In this document: positions 1 through 10,349 of the stretch, in pieces
Layout: each line of letters starts with the position of its first letter
Position numbering within the stretch: position 1 is the first letter of the stretch
DNA from: Nigerium sp.
GTDB taxonomy: Bacteria > Actinomycetota > Actinomycetes > Propionibacteriales > Propionibacteriaceae
Reading direction: 5' to 3'
Assembly (NCBI GenBank): GCA_016711325.1
Contig: JADJTH010000001.1
Span: 186,001-250,000 of the forward strand
Length of the DNA: 64,000 nt
Made by a program: the position numbers and the translations under genes
Notes under the pieces: generated by a model
What the model was told of the DNA's origin: nothing
The model's database searches: none
Seen by the model: the letters and a program-made list of their open reading frames with translations, nothing else

Positions 1-544
1 CCACCAGAAGCTACTGGTGCTCGACGTCGACCCGGCCCGGGTCGACGGCCTGCTCGCCGCCGCCGAGGCGCTCGACCTGAGCGCCCGGCCGGGCTCCTTT
101 CGCCGCAACACCATGGCCTGCACCGGTATCGAATACTGCAAGCTCGCCTTCGTCGAGACCAAGGCGACGGCGAGCGCGGCCGCCCAGGCGCTCGACAACC
201 GGCTGGCCGGCCTCGGGCTCGACGTGCCGATCACCCTGAACGTCAACGGCTGCCCCAACTCGTGCGCACGGATCCAGACCGCCGACATCGGCCTCAAGGG
301 GCAAATCGCGAAGAGCCCGGACGGCGGCGACGAGTTCGCGTTCCAGGTTCACCTCGGCGGCGGGCTGGCCTCCGCCGCCCGCGAGGAGCCGGGGCTCGGC
401 CGCACGCTGCGCGGGCTCAAGGTGACCGCCGAGGACATGCCCGACTACGTCGAACGCGTCGTGCGCCGGTTCGCCGGCGAGCGGGACGCCGACGAGTCGT
501 TCTCCGCCTGGGTGCGGCGGGCCGACGAGGCGGCGTTGCGGTGA
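1..544 (+). CDS. Sulfite/nitrite reductase (sirohaem, 4Fe-4S), C-terminal part
   Basis: This is the C-terminal ~180 residues of a ferredoxin-type nitrite/sulfite reductase. The frame is open from base 2 and the N-terminus lies outside the window. The 4Fe-4S/sirohaem ligands are visible as C-T-G-I-E-Y-C in the block FRRNTMACTGIEYCKLAF and as the second pair in NVNGCPNSC. The enzyme carries out the six-electron reduction of sulfite to sulfide (or nitrite to ammonia). The next gene starts in a 4-base GTGA overlap and encodes APS reductase, so the sulfite role is the better inference. The tail after the second Cys pair is the usual reductase C-terminal domain. Nitrite reductase cannot be excluded from this fragment alone. 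Confidence 0.88.
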   Translation, partial: HQKLLVLDVDPARVDGLLAAAEALDLSARPGSFRRNTMACTGIEYCKLAFVETKATASAAAQALDNRLAGLGLDVPITLNVNGCPNSCARIQTADIGLKGQIAKSPDGGDEFAFQVHLGGGLASAAREEPGLGRTLRGLKVTAEDMPDYVERVVRRFAGERDADESFSAWVRRADEAALR

Positions 545-1320
545 CGGCCACCCTGCCTTGGGCCCGGGCGACGATCCCGGCACCGCACGGCCCCGGCCGT
601 CGCCGGTCGGCGTCCGAGCTCGAGAGGATCGCCCGCGAGGCGGCGATCCGACTCGCGGACGCGCCGGCCGACGAGGTGCTCGCCTGGGCGGCGTCCACCT
701 TCGGCCGCTCGCTCGCGGTCGCGTGCTCGATGGCGGCCGACACCGTCGTACCGCACCTCGTGGCCCGGCACCTGCCCGGCGTGGACGTCCTGTTCCTGCA
801 GACCGGCTACCACTTCCCCGAGACAATCGGCACCCGCGACGCGCTCGAGGTGAGCGCCGACATCCACCTGGTCGACGTGTGGCCCGTGCTGACCGTCCCC
901 GAGCAGGACGCCGAGTTCGGCGTCCGGCTGCACGACCGGGACGCGTCGCAGTGCTGCGCGATGCGCAAGGTCGAGCCGATCAACCGCGAACTGGCCAGCT
1001 ACGAGGCTTGGGTGACCGGGCTGCGCCGCGAGGACTCCGTGCTGCGCGCCGACACCCCGCTCGTCGAGTGGGACTCCGCGCACCAGATGGTGAAGATCAA
1101 CCCCATCGCCGCCTGGAGCTTCGACGACCTGCTCGACTACGCCTCCCGGCACGGGGTCCCGGTCAACATGCTGCTGAGCGACGGCTACCCCTCGATCGGG
1201 TGCGCGCCCTGCACCCGCCCGGTCGCGCCGGGCGAGGACCCGCGTGCCGGACGCTGGGCGGGCCTGGCGAAGTCCGAGTGCGGCCTGCACGTGACCGACA
1301 CCCATCCCGAGGAGGACGCA
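541..1320 (+). CDS. cysH: Adenylylsulfate (APS) reductase; reads in frame into CysD
   Basis: About 260 residues, starting at the GTG that overlaps the reductase stop. The family reduces APS (or PAPS) to sulfite with thioredoxin. Visible motifs are the PP-loop-like SMAADT (residues 63-68), TGYHFPET (88-95), the cysteine pairs CC (138-139) and CxxC (221-224) that bind a 4Fe-4S cluster in APS-specific enzymes, and the catalytic Cys in ECGLH (246-250). The CC/CxxC set marks it as APS rather than PAPS reductase. No stop codon separates it from cysD: the frame continues through the cysD GTG at 1321 to the stop at 2235. The listed end is therefore the domain boundary, not a stop. It is either a 564-residue CysH-CysD fusion or a frame opened by a one-base change. 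Confidence 0.88.
1309..1315 (+). promoter_or_regulatory. Internal Shine-Dalgarno for cysD
   Basis: GAGGAGG lies five bases before the GTG at 1321, inside the continuous cysH-cysD frame. It is one of the strongest ribosome binding sites in the window. It suggests CysD is also made as a separate protein even though the upstream frame does not stop. Confidence 0.65.
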
Positions 1321-2235
1321 GTGACCACGACGACCACCACGCGCACGCTTTCGCACCTGCGCGAGCTGGAGGCCGAGGGCATCCACATCATCCGCGAGGC
1401 GGTCAGCGAGCTCGAGCGTCCGGTGCTGCTGTTCTCCGGCGGCAAGGACTCGATCGTCATGCTGCACCTGGCGATCAAGGCCTTCTGGCCGGCGCCGGTG
1501 CCGTTTCCGGTCATGCACGTCGACACCGGGCACAACTTTCCCGAGGTGCTCGCCTACCGCGACGCCACCGTCTCGCGGCACGGGCTGCGCCTGGTGGTCG
1601 CCTCGGTGCAGGACTACATCGACGACGGACGCCTCCTCGAGCGCGCCGACGGCACCCGCAACCCGCTGCAGACCCAACCGCTGCTCGACGCCATCGCCGA
1701 GCACCGCTTCGACGCGGTCTTCGGGGGCGGACGCCGCGACGAGGAGAAGGCGCGCGCCAAGGAGCGCGTCGTGAGCCTGCGCGACGAGTTCGGCCAGTGG
1801 GATCCGCGCAACCAGCGCCCCGAACTGTGGACGCTGTACAACCCGCGGCATCGGCCGGGCGAGCACGTGCGCGTGTTCCCGCTGTCGAACTGGACCGAGC
1901 TCGACGTGTGGCGCTACATCGAGGCCGAGGGCATCGAGCTGCCCGACCTCTACTACGCGCACGACCGCGAGGTCTTCCAGCGCGACGGCATGTGGCTGGC
2001 GGTCGGCGACGTCACCGCGCCCCGCCCGGGCGAGGAGGTCGTGACCCGCCGCGTCCGCTACCGCACGGTCGGCGACATGAGCTGTACGGGGGCCGTCGAG
2101 TCGGACGCCGCCGACGTCACCGACGTCATCGTCGAGGTGGCCGCGACCCGCATCACCGAACGCGGCGCGACCCGCGCCGACGACCGCCTCACCGAGGCAG
2201 CCATGGAAGACCGCAAGAAGGAAGGCTACTTCTGA
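1321..2235 (+). CDS. cysD: Sulfate adenylyltransferase subunit 2
   Basis: 304 residues from GTG, the usual length for CysD. It is the small, catalytic ATP sulfurylase subunit, which forms APS from sulfate and ATP together with the GTPase CysN. The N-terminal block LSHLRELEAEGIHIIREA and the PP-loop FSGGKDS (about residues 38-44) are diagnostic. HVDTGHNFPE and FGGGRRDEEKARAKER follow as further family blocks, and the C-terminus MEDRKKEGYF is typical. The frame is open upstream into cysH (see that entry). The stop overlaps the cysN ATG (ATGA), so subunit production is translationally coupled. Confidence 0.93.
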   Translation: MTTTTTTRTLSHLRELEAEGIHIIREAVSELERPVLLFSGGKDSIVMLHLAIKAFWPAPVPFPVMHVDTGHNFPEVLAYRDATVSRHGLRLVVASVQDYIDDGRLLERADGTRNPLQTQPLLDAIAEHRFDAVFGGGRRDEEKARAKERVVSLRDEFGQWDPRNQRPELWTLYNPRHRPGEHVRVFPLSNWTELDVWRYIEAEGIELPDLYYAHDREVFQRDGMWLAVGDVTAPRPGEEVVTRRVRYRTVGDMSCTGAVESDAADVTDVIVEVAATRITERGATRADDRLTEAAMEDRKKEGYF

Positions 2236-3548
2236 TGAGCCAGGCCACGCTGCTCCGCCTCGCCACCGCCGGATCCGTGGACGACGGCAAGTCCACCCTC
2301 GTGGGGCGCCTCCTGTACGACTCGAAATCCGTCCTGACCGACCAGCTCGACGCCGTCGAACGCGTCTCCGCGGCCAAGGGGCTGGGCCACGTCGACCTGG
2401 CGCTGCTCACCGACGGGCTTCGCGCCGAACGCGAGCAGGGCATCACCATCGACGTCGCCTACCGGTATTTCGCGACGGCACGGCGCACGTTCATCCTGGC
2501 CGACTGCCCCGGGCACGTGCAGTACACGCGCAACACGGTCACCGGCTCCTCCACCGCCGACCTGCTCGTGCTGCTCGTCGACGTCCGCAAGGGCGTCCTC
2601 GAGCAGACCCGTCGCCACCTGGCCGTCGGGCAGCTGCTGCGGGTGCCCACCATCCTGATCGCGGTCAACAAGATGGACCTGGCCGGCTACGACCAGGCCG
2701 CCTACGAGTCGGTCGCCGCCCAGGTGCTGGCCGTGGCGTCCGAGCTGGGTGTGACCGGGGTGACCACGATCCCGGTGTCGGCGCTCGAGGGCGCCAACAT
2801 CGTCGAGCGCTCCGCGCGGACGCCCTGGTACGACGGCCCGTCGCTGCTGGAATTCCTGGAAGAGGCGCCCGCCGGCGCCGAACTGCCCGCGCTGCCGTTC
2901 CGGTTTCCGGTGCAACTCAGCCTGCGCCCCCAGGAAGCCGCCAAGCCCGAGTACCGCGAGTACCGCGGGTACGCCGGCCAGATCGCCTCGGGCACCGTGC
3001 GCGTCGGCGACCCGGTCGTCGTCCTACCGTCCGGACGCCGCACCACCGTCGCCGGCATCGACACCTACGACGGCCCCCTGGACGAGGCGTTCGCGCCCCA
3101 ATCGGTCGCCCTCCGGCTGGCCGACGCGATCGACGTCAACCGCGGCGACCTGATCGCCGCCGCCGACGGCGCCCCCGAGCCAAGCCAGGAGCTCACCGGC
3201 CTGGTGTCGTGGCTCGCCGAGCGCCCGCTCCGCGCCGGCACACGAGTGCTGGTCAAGCACGGCACCACCACCGTGCAGGGCATCGTCCGGAGTCTCGGTG
3301 GCCGGCTCGACCTCGACAGCCTCTCCCCGGTGCCGACCGACACCCTTGACCTCAACGACATCGGACGGGTGCACATCCGGCTGTCGGCGCCCGTGGCGTC
3401 CGACGACTACACGGTCTCGCGGCGCACCGGCTCCTTCCTTCTGATCGACCCCCAGACCGGCGGCACGCTGGCCGCCGGCATGGTGCGCGGCACCACCTTG
3501 TTCGATGAGGCGGCCGAGGCCGCCGAGACCCTCAACTGGTCGATCTGA
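2235..3548 (+). CDS. cysN: Sulfate adenylyltransferase subunit 1 (GTPase)
   Basis: 437 residues. It is an EF-Tu-like GTPase that drives APS synthesis by CysD. The G1 loop GSVDDGKST is at about residues 13-21, G3 is DCPGH, and G4 is NKMD. The two C-terminal beta-barrel domains of the translation-factor fold follow. The protein ends without an APS kinase (CysC) domain, which fits a route that goes straight from APS to sulfite through the APS-type CysH. The start overlaps the cysD stop. A 26-codon frame begins in the cysN stop itself. Confidence 0.94.
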   Translation: MSQATLLRLATAGSVDDGKSTLVGRLLYDSKSVLTDQLDAVERVSAAKGLGHVDLALLTDGLRAEREQGITIDVAYRYFATARRTFILADCPGHVQYTRNTVTGSSTADLLVLLVDVRKGVLEQTRRHLAVGQLLRVPTILIAVNKMDLAGYDQAAYESVAAQVLAVASELGVTGVTTIPVSALEGANIVERSARTPWYDGPSLLEFLEEAPAGAELPALPFRFPVQLSLRPQEAAKPEYREYRGYAGQIASGTVRVGDPVVVLPSGRRTTVAGIDTYDGPLDEAFAPQSVALRLADAIDVNRGDLIAAADGAPEPSQELTGLVSWLAERPLRAGTRVLVKHGTTTVQGIVRSLGGRLDLDSLSPVPTDTLDLNDIGRVHIRLSAPVASDDYTVSRRTGSFLLIDPQTGGTLAAGMVRGTTLFDEAAEAAETLNWSI

Positions 3549-3628
3549 TGCGGGCACCCCTCCTGAGCGCCGTGCCGATGGCCCTCCGCCGCGTCCGCGA
3601 GGCCGCCGACGGGCAGGATTCGAGGTGA
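3548..3628 (+). CDS. 26-residue mini-ORF coupling cysN to the chelatase gene
   Basis: The ATG at 3548 overlaps the cysN stop (TGATG) and the TGA at 3626-3628 overlaps the GTG of the next gene (GTGA). The frame therefore exactly bridges the gap between two operon genes. The predicted peptide begins MRAPLLSAVP and is rich in Arg and Ala. I recognise no family. It may be a small protein, a coupling ORF that carries ribosomes forward, or chance. The double overlap, which matches this operon's style, is the only support. Confidence 0.3.
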   Translation: MRAPLLSAVPMALRRVREAADGQDSR

Positions 3629-4335
3629 GCGCCGCCGACACCCTCGTCCTGGCGTGGCACGGCACCCGCAATCCCGCCGGCCACACCGTCATCGCCGCCC
3701 TCACCGACCGCGTCGCGGCACTCCTTCCCGGCGTCACCGTGCACACCGCGTGGGTGGACGCCGCGACGGCCGGCGGCGTCCACGACCGTCACCGCGTGCT
3801 GGCGGACGTCCTCGCCGAGGCCGGCGACTGCACGCTCGTACCCTGCTTCCTCGCCGAGGGCTACCACGTGACACACGACATTCCCGAGGCCGTCGCGGCG
3901 TCCGAGCACACCGTTCGCGTGACGGCCCACCTCGACGGCGCGGCGGACGGCGTGCTCGTCGAGCGGGCGCGCGAGGCGGGCGGCGCCGGGGACGCCGCGG
4001 TGCTGGCCGTGGTCGGCTCGCGGCAGCTCCGCGCCCAGGCCGAGGTCGCCCGCGCGGCGTCCAGGCTGGCCCGCCGGCTCGGCGTCCCGGTGAGCGTCGC
4101 CGACCTGTTCGGCTCGCCGTCGGTCGCGCAGCGGGTGGCGGACGCCCGGGAGGCCGGGGCGGCCGATGTGCTCGTCGTGCCCTACACCCTCGCGCCCGGC
4201 CTCTGGACGCACCGGGTCGCCTGCCTGGGCGCTCGCGTCGCCGCACCACTCGGCGAGCACCCGAACATCGCCGCGGCGATCGCGGCACGCCACGACACGT
4301 CCATCGTCCGTTCAGCGGCTAATCTTGGTCGTTGA
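3625..4335 (+). CDS. Sirohydrochlorin chelatase / CbiX-like protein
   Basis: 236 residues from the GTG at 3625, which overlaps the mini-ORF stop. The CbiX/SirB family inserts Fe2+ (or Co2+) into sirohydrochlorin. Two repeats of the chelatase half-domain are visible: LVLAWHGTRNPAG near the N-terminus, carrying the metal-binding His, and VLAVVGSRQLRAQAEV starting near residue 130. Placement after sulfite reductase and cysHDN argues for ferrochelatase activity that makes sirohaem for the reductase. The second half ends with PYTLAPGLWTHRV, a common SirB-type feature. Which metal is used is inferred from context only. Confidence 0.8.
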   Translation: MSAADTLVLAWHGTRNPAGHTVIAALTDRVAALLPGVTVHTAWVDAATAGGVHDRHRVLADVLAEAGDCTLVPCFLAEGYHVTHDIPEAVAASEHTVRVTAHLDGAADGVLVERAREAGGAGDAAVLAVVGSRQLRAQAEVARAASRLARRLGVPVSVADLFGSPSVAQRVADAREAGAADVLVVPYTLAPGLWTHRVACLGARVAAPLGEHPNIAAAIAARHDTSIVRSAANLGR

Positions 4336-4361
4336 GCCCTCACCCAAAGGAATCCCGAGCC

Positions 4362-6238
<1,877 letters not shown>

Positions 6239-6242
<4 letters not shown>

Positions 6243-7267
6243 GCACCGGACTCGCCAAGATCCCGTTGTCGCTGACCCCGCTCAACCGCAAGGAGTTCGT
6301 CTCCGACCAGGAGGTGCGCTGGTGCCCGGGCTGCGGCGACTACGCCGTGCTCGCCGCGTTCCAGTCGTTGATGCCGCAGTTGGGCATTGCCCGCGAGAAC
6401 ACCGTCATCGTCTCGGGCATCGGCTGCTCGTCGCGGTTCCCGTACTACGTGGACACCTACGGCATGCACTCGATCCACGGCCGCGCGCCCGCGATCGCGA
6501 CCGGCGTGGCGATCGCCCGTCCCGACCTGGCCGTGTGGGTGGTGACCGGCGACGGCGACGCGCTGTCGATCGGCGGCAACCATCTCATCCACGCGCTGCG
6601 CCGCAACGTGAACATCACCATCATGCTGTTCAACAACCGCATCTACGGCCTGACCAAAGGCCAGTTCTCGCCGACTTCCGAAGCGGGCAAGGTCACCAAG
6701 TCCTCGCCGGCCGGTTCGCTGGACCACCCCTTCAACCCGGTGACGCTGGCGCTCGGCGCCGAGGCGTCCTTCGTGGCGCGCACCATCGACTCCGACCGCA
6801 AGCACCTCACCGAGGTGCTGACCGCGGCCGTGAACCACCGGGGTGCGTCGCTGGTCGAGATCTACCAGAACTGCCCGATCTTCAACGACGGCGCGTTCGA
6901 CGGCCTCAAGGAGGTGGATTCGCCGGCGGTGATCCCGCTGGTGCACGGCCAGCCGATCACGTTCGCGAAGGGCGAACTGGGTGTGGTGCGCGGCGCCGAC
7001 GGACGCCTCCGCGTCCGGGCCACCTCCGACGTGGCGCCGTCTGACCTGGTCGTGCACGACGCCCACGCCAAGGACGCCACCCTGGCGTTCGAGCTGTCGC
7101 AGCTGACCGACACCCAGACGCTCTCGGCGTCCCCGATCGGGATCTTCCGCGACGTCGACCGGAGCGTCTTCGACGACCAGACCCGCAAGCAGGTGTCGAT
7201 GCCGCTGGATCGCGCCTCGGAGTTGCAGAAGCTGATCACCGGGCGCGACACCTGGACGGTGCTGTAG
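6239..7267 (+). CDS. korB: 2-oxoacid:ferredoxin oxidoreductase, beta subunit
   Basis: 342 residues. It is the thiamine-diphosphate and 4Fe-4S subunit of the KorAB complex. The cluster/TPP region has WCPGCGDYAV (about residues 29-38), GIGCSSRFPYY, and the Mg-TPP motif GDGDALSIGGNH followed by NNRIYGLTKGQ. Length and motifs match 2-oxoglutarate-type enzymes. The gene overlaps korA by four bases. Its stop codon sits in the loop of a perfect hairpin, so translation termination and transcription termination coincide at the end of the operon. Confidence 0.94.
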
Positions 7268-7284
7268 CCGTCCAGGTGTCGCGC
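7243..7284. terminator. 17-bp perfect hairpin between korB and thrC
   Basis: The arms 7243-7259 and 7268-7284 are fully complementary with an eight-base loop that contains the korB TAG. There is no T tract on either strand. The hairpin lies between convergent genes (korB plus, thrC minus), so it probably ends transcription from both sides. Confidence 0.7.
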
Positions 7285-7312
7285 GCCGGTCGAGGTCCGC
7301 TGGGGTTCGCTC

Positions 7313-8749
7313 CTAGTGGGCCTCGATCAGTCGCTTCAGGGCGTCCACGTCGGCCGGCAGGTCGAGGACGTGCCGCGGCAGATCCTCGATGCCGGCGAAC
7401 TTGGCCGGACGCTCGACGTCGTGGCCGAGCGCCTCGACGATCGTCGCCGAGAACTTCACCGGCAGCGCCGTCTCCAGCACGATCACCGGCGGGGTGAGTG
7501 CGTCCGCCTCGAGCAGGTCGCGCGCCACCTTCACGCCATCGGCGGTGTGCGGATCGATCACGGTGCCGCTGCGGGACGCCTCGGCGGCGATCGTCGCCAG
7601 CCGGTCCGCGTGGGTCGACGATCCCGCGACGAACCCGAACCGTTCGCCGAGCGCCGCGAAGGCGTCCGTGCCGCTCAGGTCGAAGCGGCCCTCCCCCGGC
7701 ACCCGCACGGCGAACAGGTCGCGGACGGCGTCCGCGTCGCGTCCGAGCAGGTCGAAGACGAACCGCTCGAAGTTGGACGCCTTGGAGATGTCCATACTCG
7801 GGCTCGAGGTCTCGTGCGTCTCGGCGGTGCCGCGCACGCGGTAGACGCCGGTCGCGAAGAACTCGGCGAGCACGTTGTTCTCGTTGGTCGCGAGCACGAG
7901 GGTGTCGATCGGCAACCCCATCTCGCGGGCGATGTGCCCGGCGCAGATGTTGCCGAAGTTGCCCGTCGGCACGGCGAAGCCGACCCGCTCGCCCTCGTGG
8001 GTCGTGGCCTGCAGATACAGCGCGATGTAGTAGACGACCTGCGCGACAAGGCGCGCCCAGTTGATCGAGTTGACCGCGCCGACGCTGTGGGCGGCCTTGA
8101 AGGCGAGGTCGGCGTTGAGCTCCTTGACGAGGTCCTGGCAGTCGTCGAAGACGCCCTCGACGGCCAGGTTCACGATCGAGGGATCGTCGATGCTGAACAT
8201 CTGCGCCTGCTGGAACGGCGTCATCCGGCCTGCCGGGGTCAGCATGAACACCCGGACGCGGCGCTTGCCGAGCATCGCGTACTCGGCGGCCGAGCCGGTG
8301 TCGCCCGAGGTGGCGCCGACGATGGTGAGTGTCTGGTCGCGGCGGTCCAGCTCGTAGGCGAACAGTTCGCCGAGCAGTTGCATCGCCATGTCCTTGAAGG
8401 CGGCGGTCGGACCGTTGCTGAGGTGGCCGAGCAGGACGCCGCCCGCCAGGTCGGTGACGCCGACGACGGCGTCCGACCCGAAGGCGTCCGCCGAGTAGGC
8501 GCGGGCGCAGATCGCGCGCAGGTCCTCGGCGGGGATGTCGTCGATGTAGAGCGCCAGCACCTCGGCGGCCAGCGCCGCGTATCCCTGCTCGGCGAGCAGC
8601 GTCCGCCAGGACGCCAGCGTCGCGGCGTCCAGCGCCGGGTACGACTCGGGCAGGTACAGCCCCCCGTCGGGGGCGAGCCCTTCGAGCAGGATGTCGCTGA
8701 ACGGCAGGCGCGGCTGGTCGGCACCGCCGCGGGTGGAGAGATACTTCAC
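7313..8749 (-). CDS. thrC: Threonine synthase
   Basis: 478 residues. It converts O-phosphohomoserine to threonine with PLP. The N-terminus MKYLSTRGG and the early FSDILLEGLAPDGGLYLPE are classic for the long (E. coli/yeast-type) ThrC. The PLP lysine lies in NGPTAAFKDMAMQLLG (about residues 111-126), followed by VGATSGDTGSAA for the phosphate site and PTGNFGNICAGH. It stands alone on the minus strand, without hom or thrB next to it, and converges on korB. Confidence 0.96.
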   Translation of the reverse strand: MKYLSTRGGADQPRLPFSDILLEGLAPDGGLYLPESYPALDAATLASWRTLLAEQGYAALAAEVLALYIDDIPAEDLRAICARAYSADAFGSDAVVGVTDLAGGVLLGHLSNGPTAAFKDMAMQLLGELFAYELDRRDQTLTIVGATSGDTGSAAEYAMLGKRRVRVFMLTPAGRMTPFQQAQMFSIDDPSIVNLAVEGVFDDCQDLVKELNADLAFKAAHSVGAVNSINWARLVAQVVYYIALYLQATTHEGERVGFAVPTGNFGNICAGHIAREMGLPIDTLVLATNENNVLAEFFATGVYRVRGTAETHETSSPSMDISKASNFERFVFDLLGRDADAVRDLFAVRVPGEGRFDLSGTDAFAALGERFGFVAGSSTHADRLATIAAEASRSGTVIDPHTADGVKVARDLLEADALTPPVIVLETALPVKFSATIVEALGHDVERPAKFAGIEDLPRHVLDLPADVDALKRLIEAH

Positions 8750-8850
8750 CCGGCTAGCCTAGCGTCGACACCCGACCCGATCGTCGGCGCATATCACGCG
8801 ATGCGCGCGATAGACCGACAGGCGGCTCTGACGGTTCACGCGCACGAAAT

Positions 8851-8886
8851 GAACTCTTACCTACGGAATTTCCTAGGTAAGAGTTC
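8851..8886 (-). terminator. 13-bp inverted repeat downstream of the amidase gene
   Basis: The arms 8851-8863 and 8874-8886 (core TCTTACCTA / TAGGTAAGA) are perfectly complementary around a ten-base loop that is itself nearly palindromic (GGAATTTCC). The stretch is A+T-rich in a G+C-rich setting. It lies after the amidase stop and about 100 bases upstream of thrC. A terminator for the amidase is the simplest reading, but an operator for thrC is possible. Confidence 0.5.
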
Positions 8887-8913
8887 CGATCGTAGGCAAG
8901 AACCGGTAGCGCG

Positions 8914-10308
8914 TCAGCGCGGCTCCACTCCCCTCGCCGGCCACGGGTGGGACGCCTCCAGCTGGGCGGCCAGCGACAGCAGAACGTCGTCGCGGCCCAG
9001 CACGCCCGTCAGCATCACGCCGATCGGTAGCGCGACGCCGTCCACCTCGGCGCGCACCAGCGGCAGGCTGATCGACGGACGCCCGGTGAGGTTCGCCACC
9101 GACGTCCAGGGCGTGTAGTCGATCTGGGCGGCGAAGTCGGCGGCCGGATCCGAGTCGTTGCGCAACCCGCCCACGAACGCGGGTGGCTGCGCGAGCGTCG
9201 GCGTCAGGACGACGTCCAGCCCCGCCCAGTTCTCGGCCACCTCCCACTCCAGCAGCTGGATCGCCGCCAGCGCCCGGGCGTAGTCCACGCCCGACACCTG
9301 CCGGCCGCGGGCGCGCAGCCAGGCGGTCATCGGCGTCAGCAGGTCCTCGACCGGCCCGGGCAGCGGAATGGACGCCGCACCGGTCGTCCACACCGCGTCG
9401 AACGCCGCCCAGCGCTCAGCGGGGAAGGCGCGCGGTGCCTCGACCACCGTGTGCCCGAGATCGGCCAGCCAGCCCGCCACGGTCGCCGCGGCGTCCGCGC
9501 ACACCGGGTGGACCGCCGCCGTGTCGGAGATGACCGGCACCGTGGTCACGCCGATCCGCAGTCGGCCGGGCTCCCGGCCCGCCGCCGCGCCCAGCGCGCC
9601 CCGCAGCGCCGGCGCCAGCACGTCGAGGCCGAGCGCGGTGTCGGCCACCGTCCGCGACACCACGCCGTCGCACGCGAGCCCCGCGCCCTGCACGCGCATC
9701 GGCATCGCCGTCACCAGCCCGCGGGAGGGCTTGTGCCCCACGATGCCGCAGGACGCCGCCGGGATCCGGATGCTGCCGCCGCCGTCCGAGGCGTGCGCCA
9801 GCGGCACCACCCCGGCGCCCACCGCGGCCGCCGCGCCGCCCGACGAGCCACCCGCGCCGCGGCGCAGGTCCCAGGGTGTGACGGTCGGCTGCCGCCCCGC
9901 GGGTTCGGTGTAGCAGGGGAAGCCGAACTCGGGCGTGGTGGTCTTGCCGATCACCAGCGCCCCGGCCGTCACCAGCCGCGCCGCCACCGGATCGGTGCGC
10001 ACCGCCACGTTGCCGGCCAGCGCCTCGCTGCCCGCCTCGAAGGGCAGGCCCTCCACCTCGGTGAGATCCTTGATCGGGCACGGCACCCCCGCCAGCGGAC
10101 CGAGTTCCTCGCCGCGTCCGCGGGCGGCGTCCACCGCGGCGGCCTGCGCGAGCGCCCGCTCGGGGGTCAGGGAGGCGAACGCGGCGAGCAGCGGCTCGGA
10201 CGCCTCGGCGGCCGCCAGCGCGGCCCGCGCGACCTCGACGGCGCTCCATTCTCCGCTGCGGACTCGACGGGCCACCTCGACGGCGCTGGCCTGGGGATCG
10301 ACGCTCAT
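8914..10308 (-). CDS. Amidase (amidase-signature family)
   Basis: 464 residues from an ATG. The amidase-signature hydrolases cut C-N amide bonds with a Ser-cisSer-Lys triad. The Lys is seen in GVPCPIKDLTEV (about residue 79). The Gly/Ser-rich signature is RRGAGGSSGGAAAAVGAG, with the catalytic Ser in HASDGGGSIRIPAASCG. It lacks the extra parts of GatA, and no gatB or gatC is adjacent, so a catabolic amidase is more likely than a Glu-tRNA amidotransferase. The substrate is unknown. It reads away from the polyprenyl synthase gene with a gap of about 40 bases. Confidence 0.88.
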   Translation of the reverse strand: MSVDPQASAVEVARRVRSGEWSAVEVARAALAAAEASEPLLAAFASLTPERALAQAAAVDAARGRGEELGPLAGVPCPIKDLTEVEGLPFEAGSEALAGNVAVRTDPVAARLVTAGALVIGKTTTPEFGFPCYTEPAGRQPTVTPWDLRRGAGGSSGGAAAAVGAGVVPLAHASDGGGSIRIPAASCGIVGHKPSRGLVTAMPMRVQGAGLACDGVVSRTVADTALGLDVLAPALRGALGAAAGREPGRLRIGVTTVPVISDTAAVHPVCADAAATVAGWLADLGHTVVEAPRAFPAERWAAFDAVWTTGAASIPLPGPVEDLLTPMTAWLRARGRQVSGVDYARALAAIQLLEWEVAENWAGLDVVLTPTLAQPPAFVGGLRNDSDPAADFAAQIDYTPWTSVANLTGRPSISLPLVRAEVDGVALPIGVMLTGVLGRDDVLLSLAAQLEASHPWPARGVEPR

Positions 10309-10349
10309 GACCGCCACAGTAGTTCGGCGCGGGCGTCCGGCTACTCGAT

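Noticed and set aside
445..1962. Long minus-strand open frames opposite cysH and cysD
   Set aside because: High G+C gives long antisense frames throughout this window. Composition is Arg/Val/Gly-rich with no domain, and the plus-strand genes explain the region.
558..2234. Very long open frame running upstream of cysN and overlapping cysH and cysD
   Set aside because: It is extremely Arg/Pro-rich with no family motif and lies opposite the codon phase of two well-supported enzymes. Only its CysN part is real.
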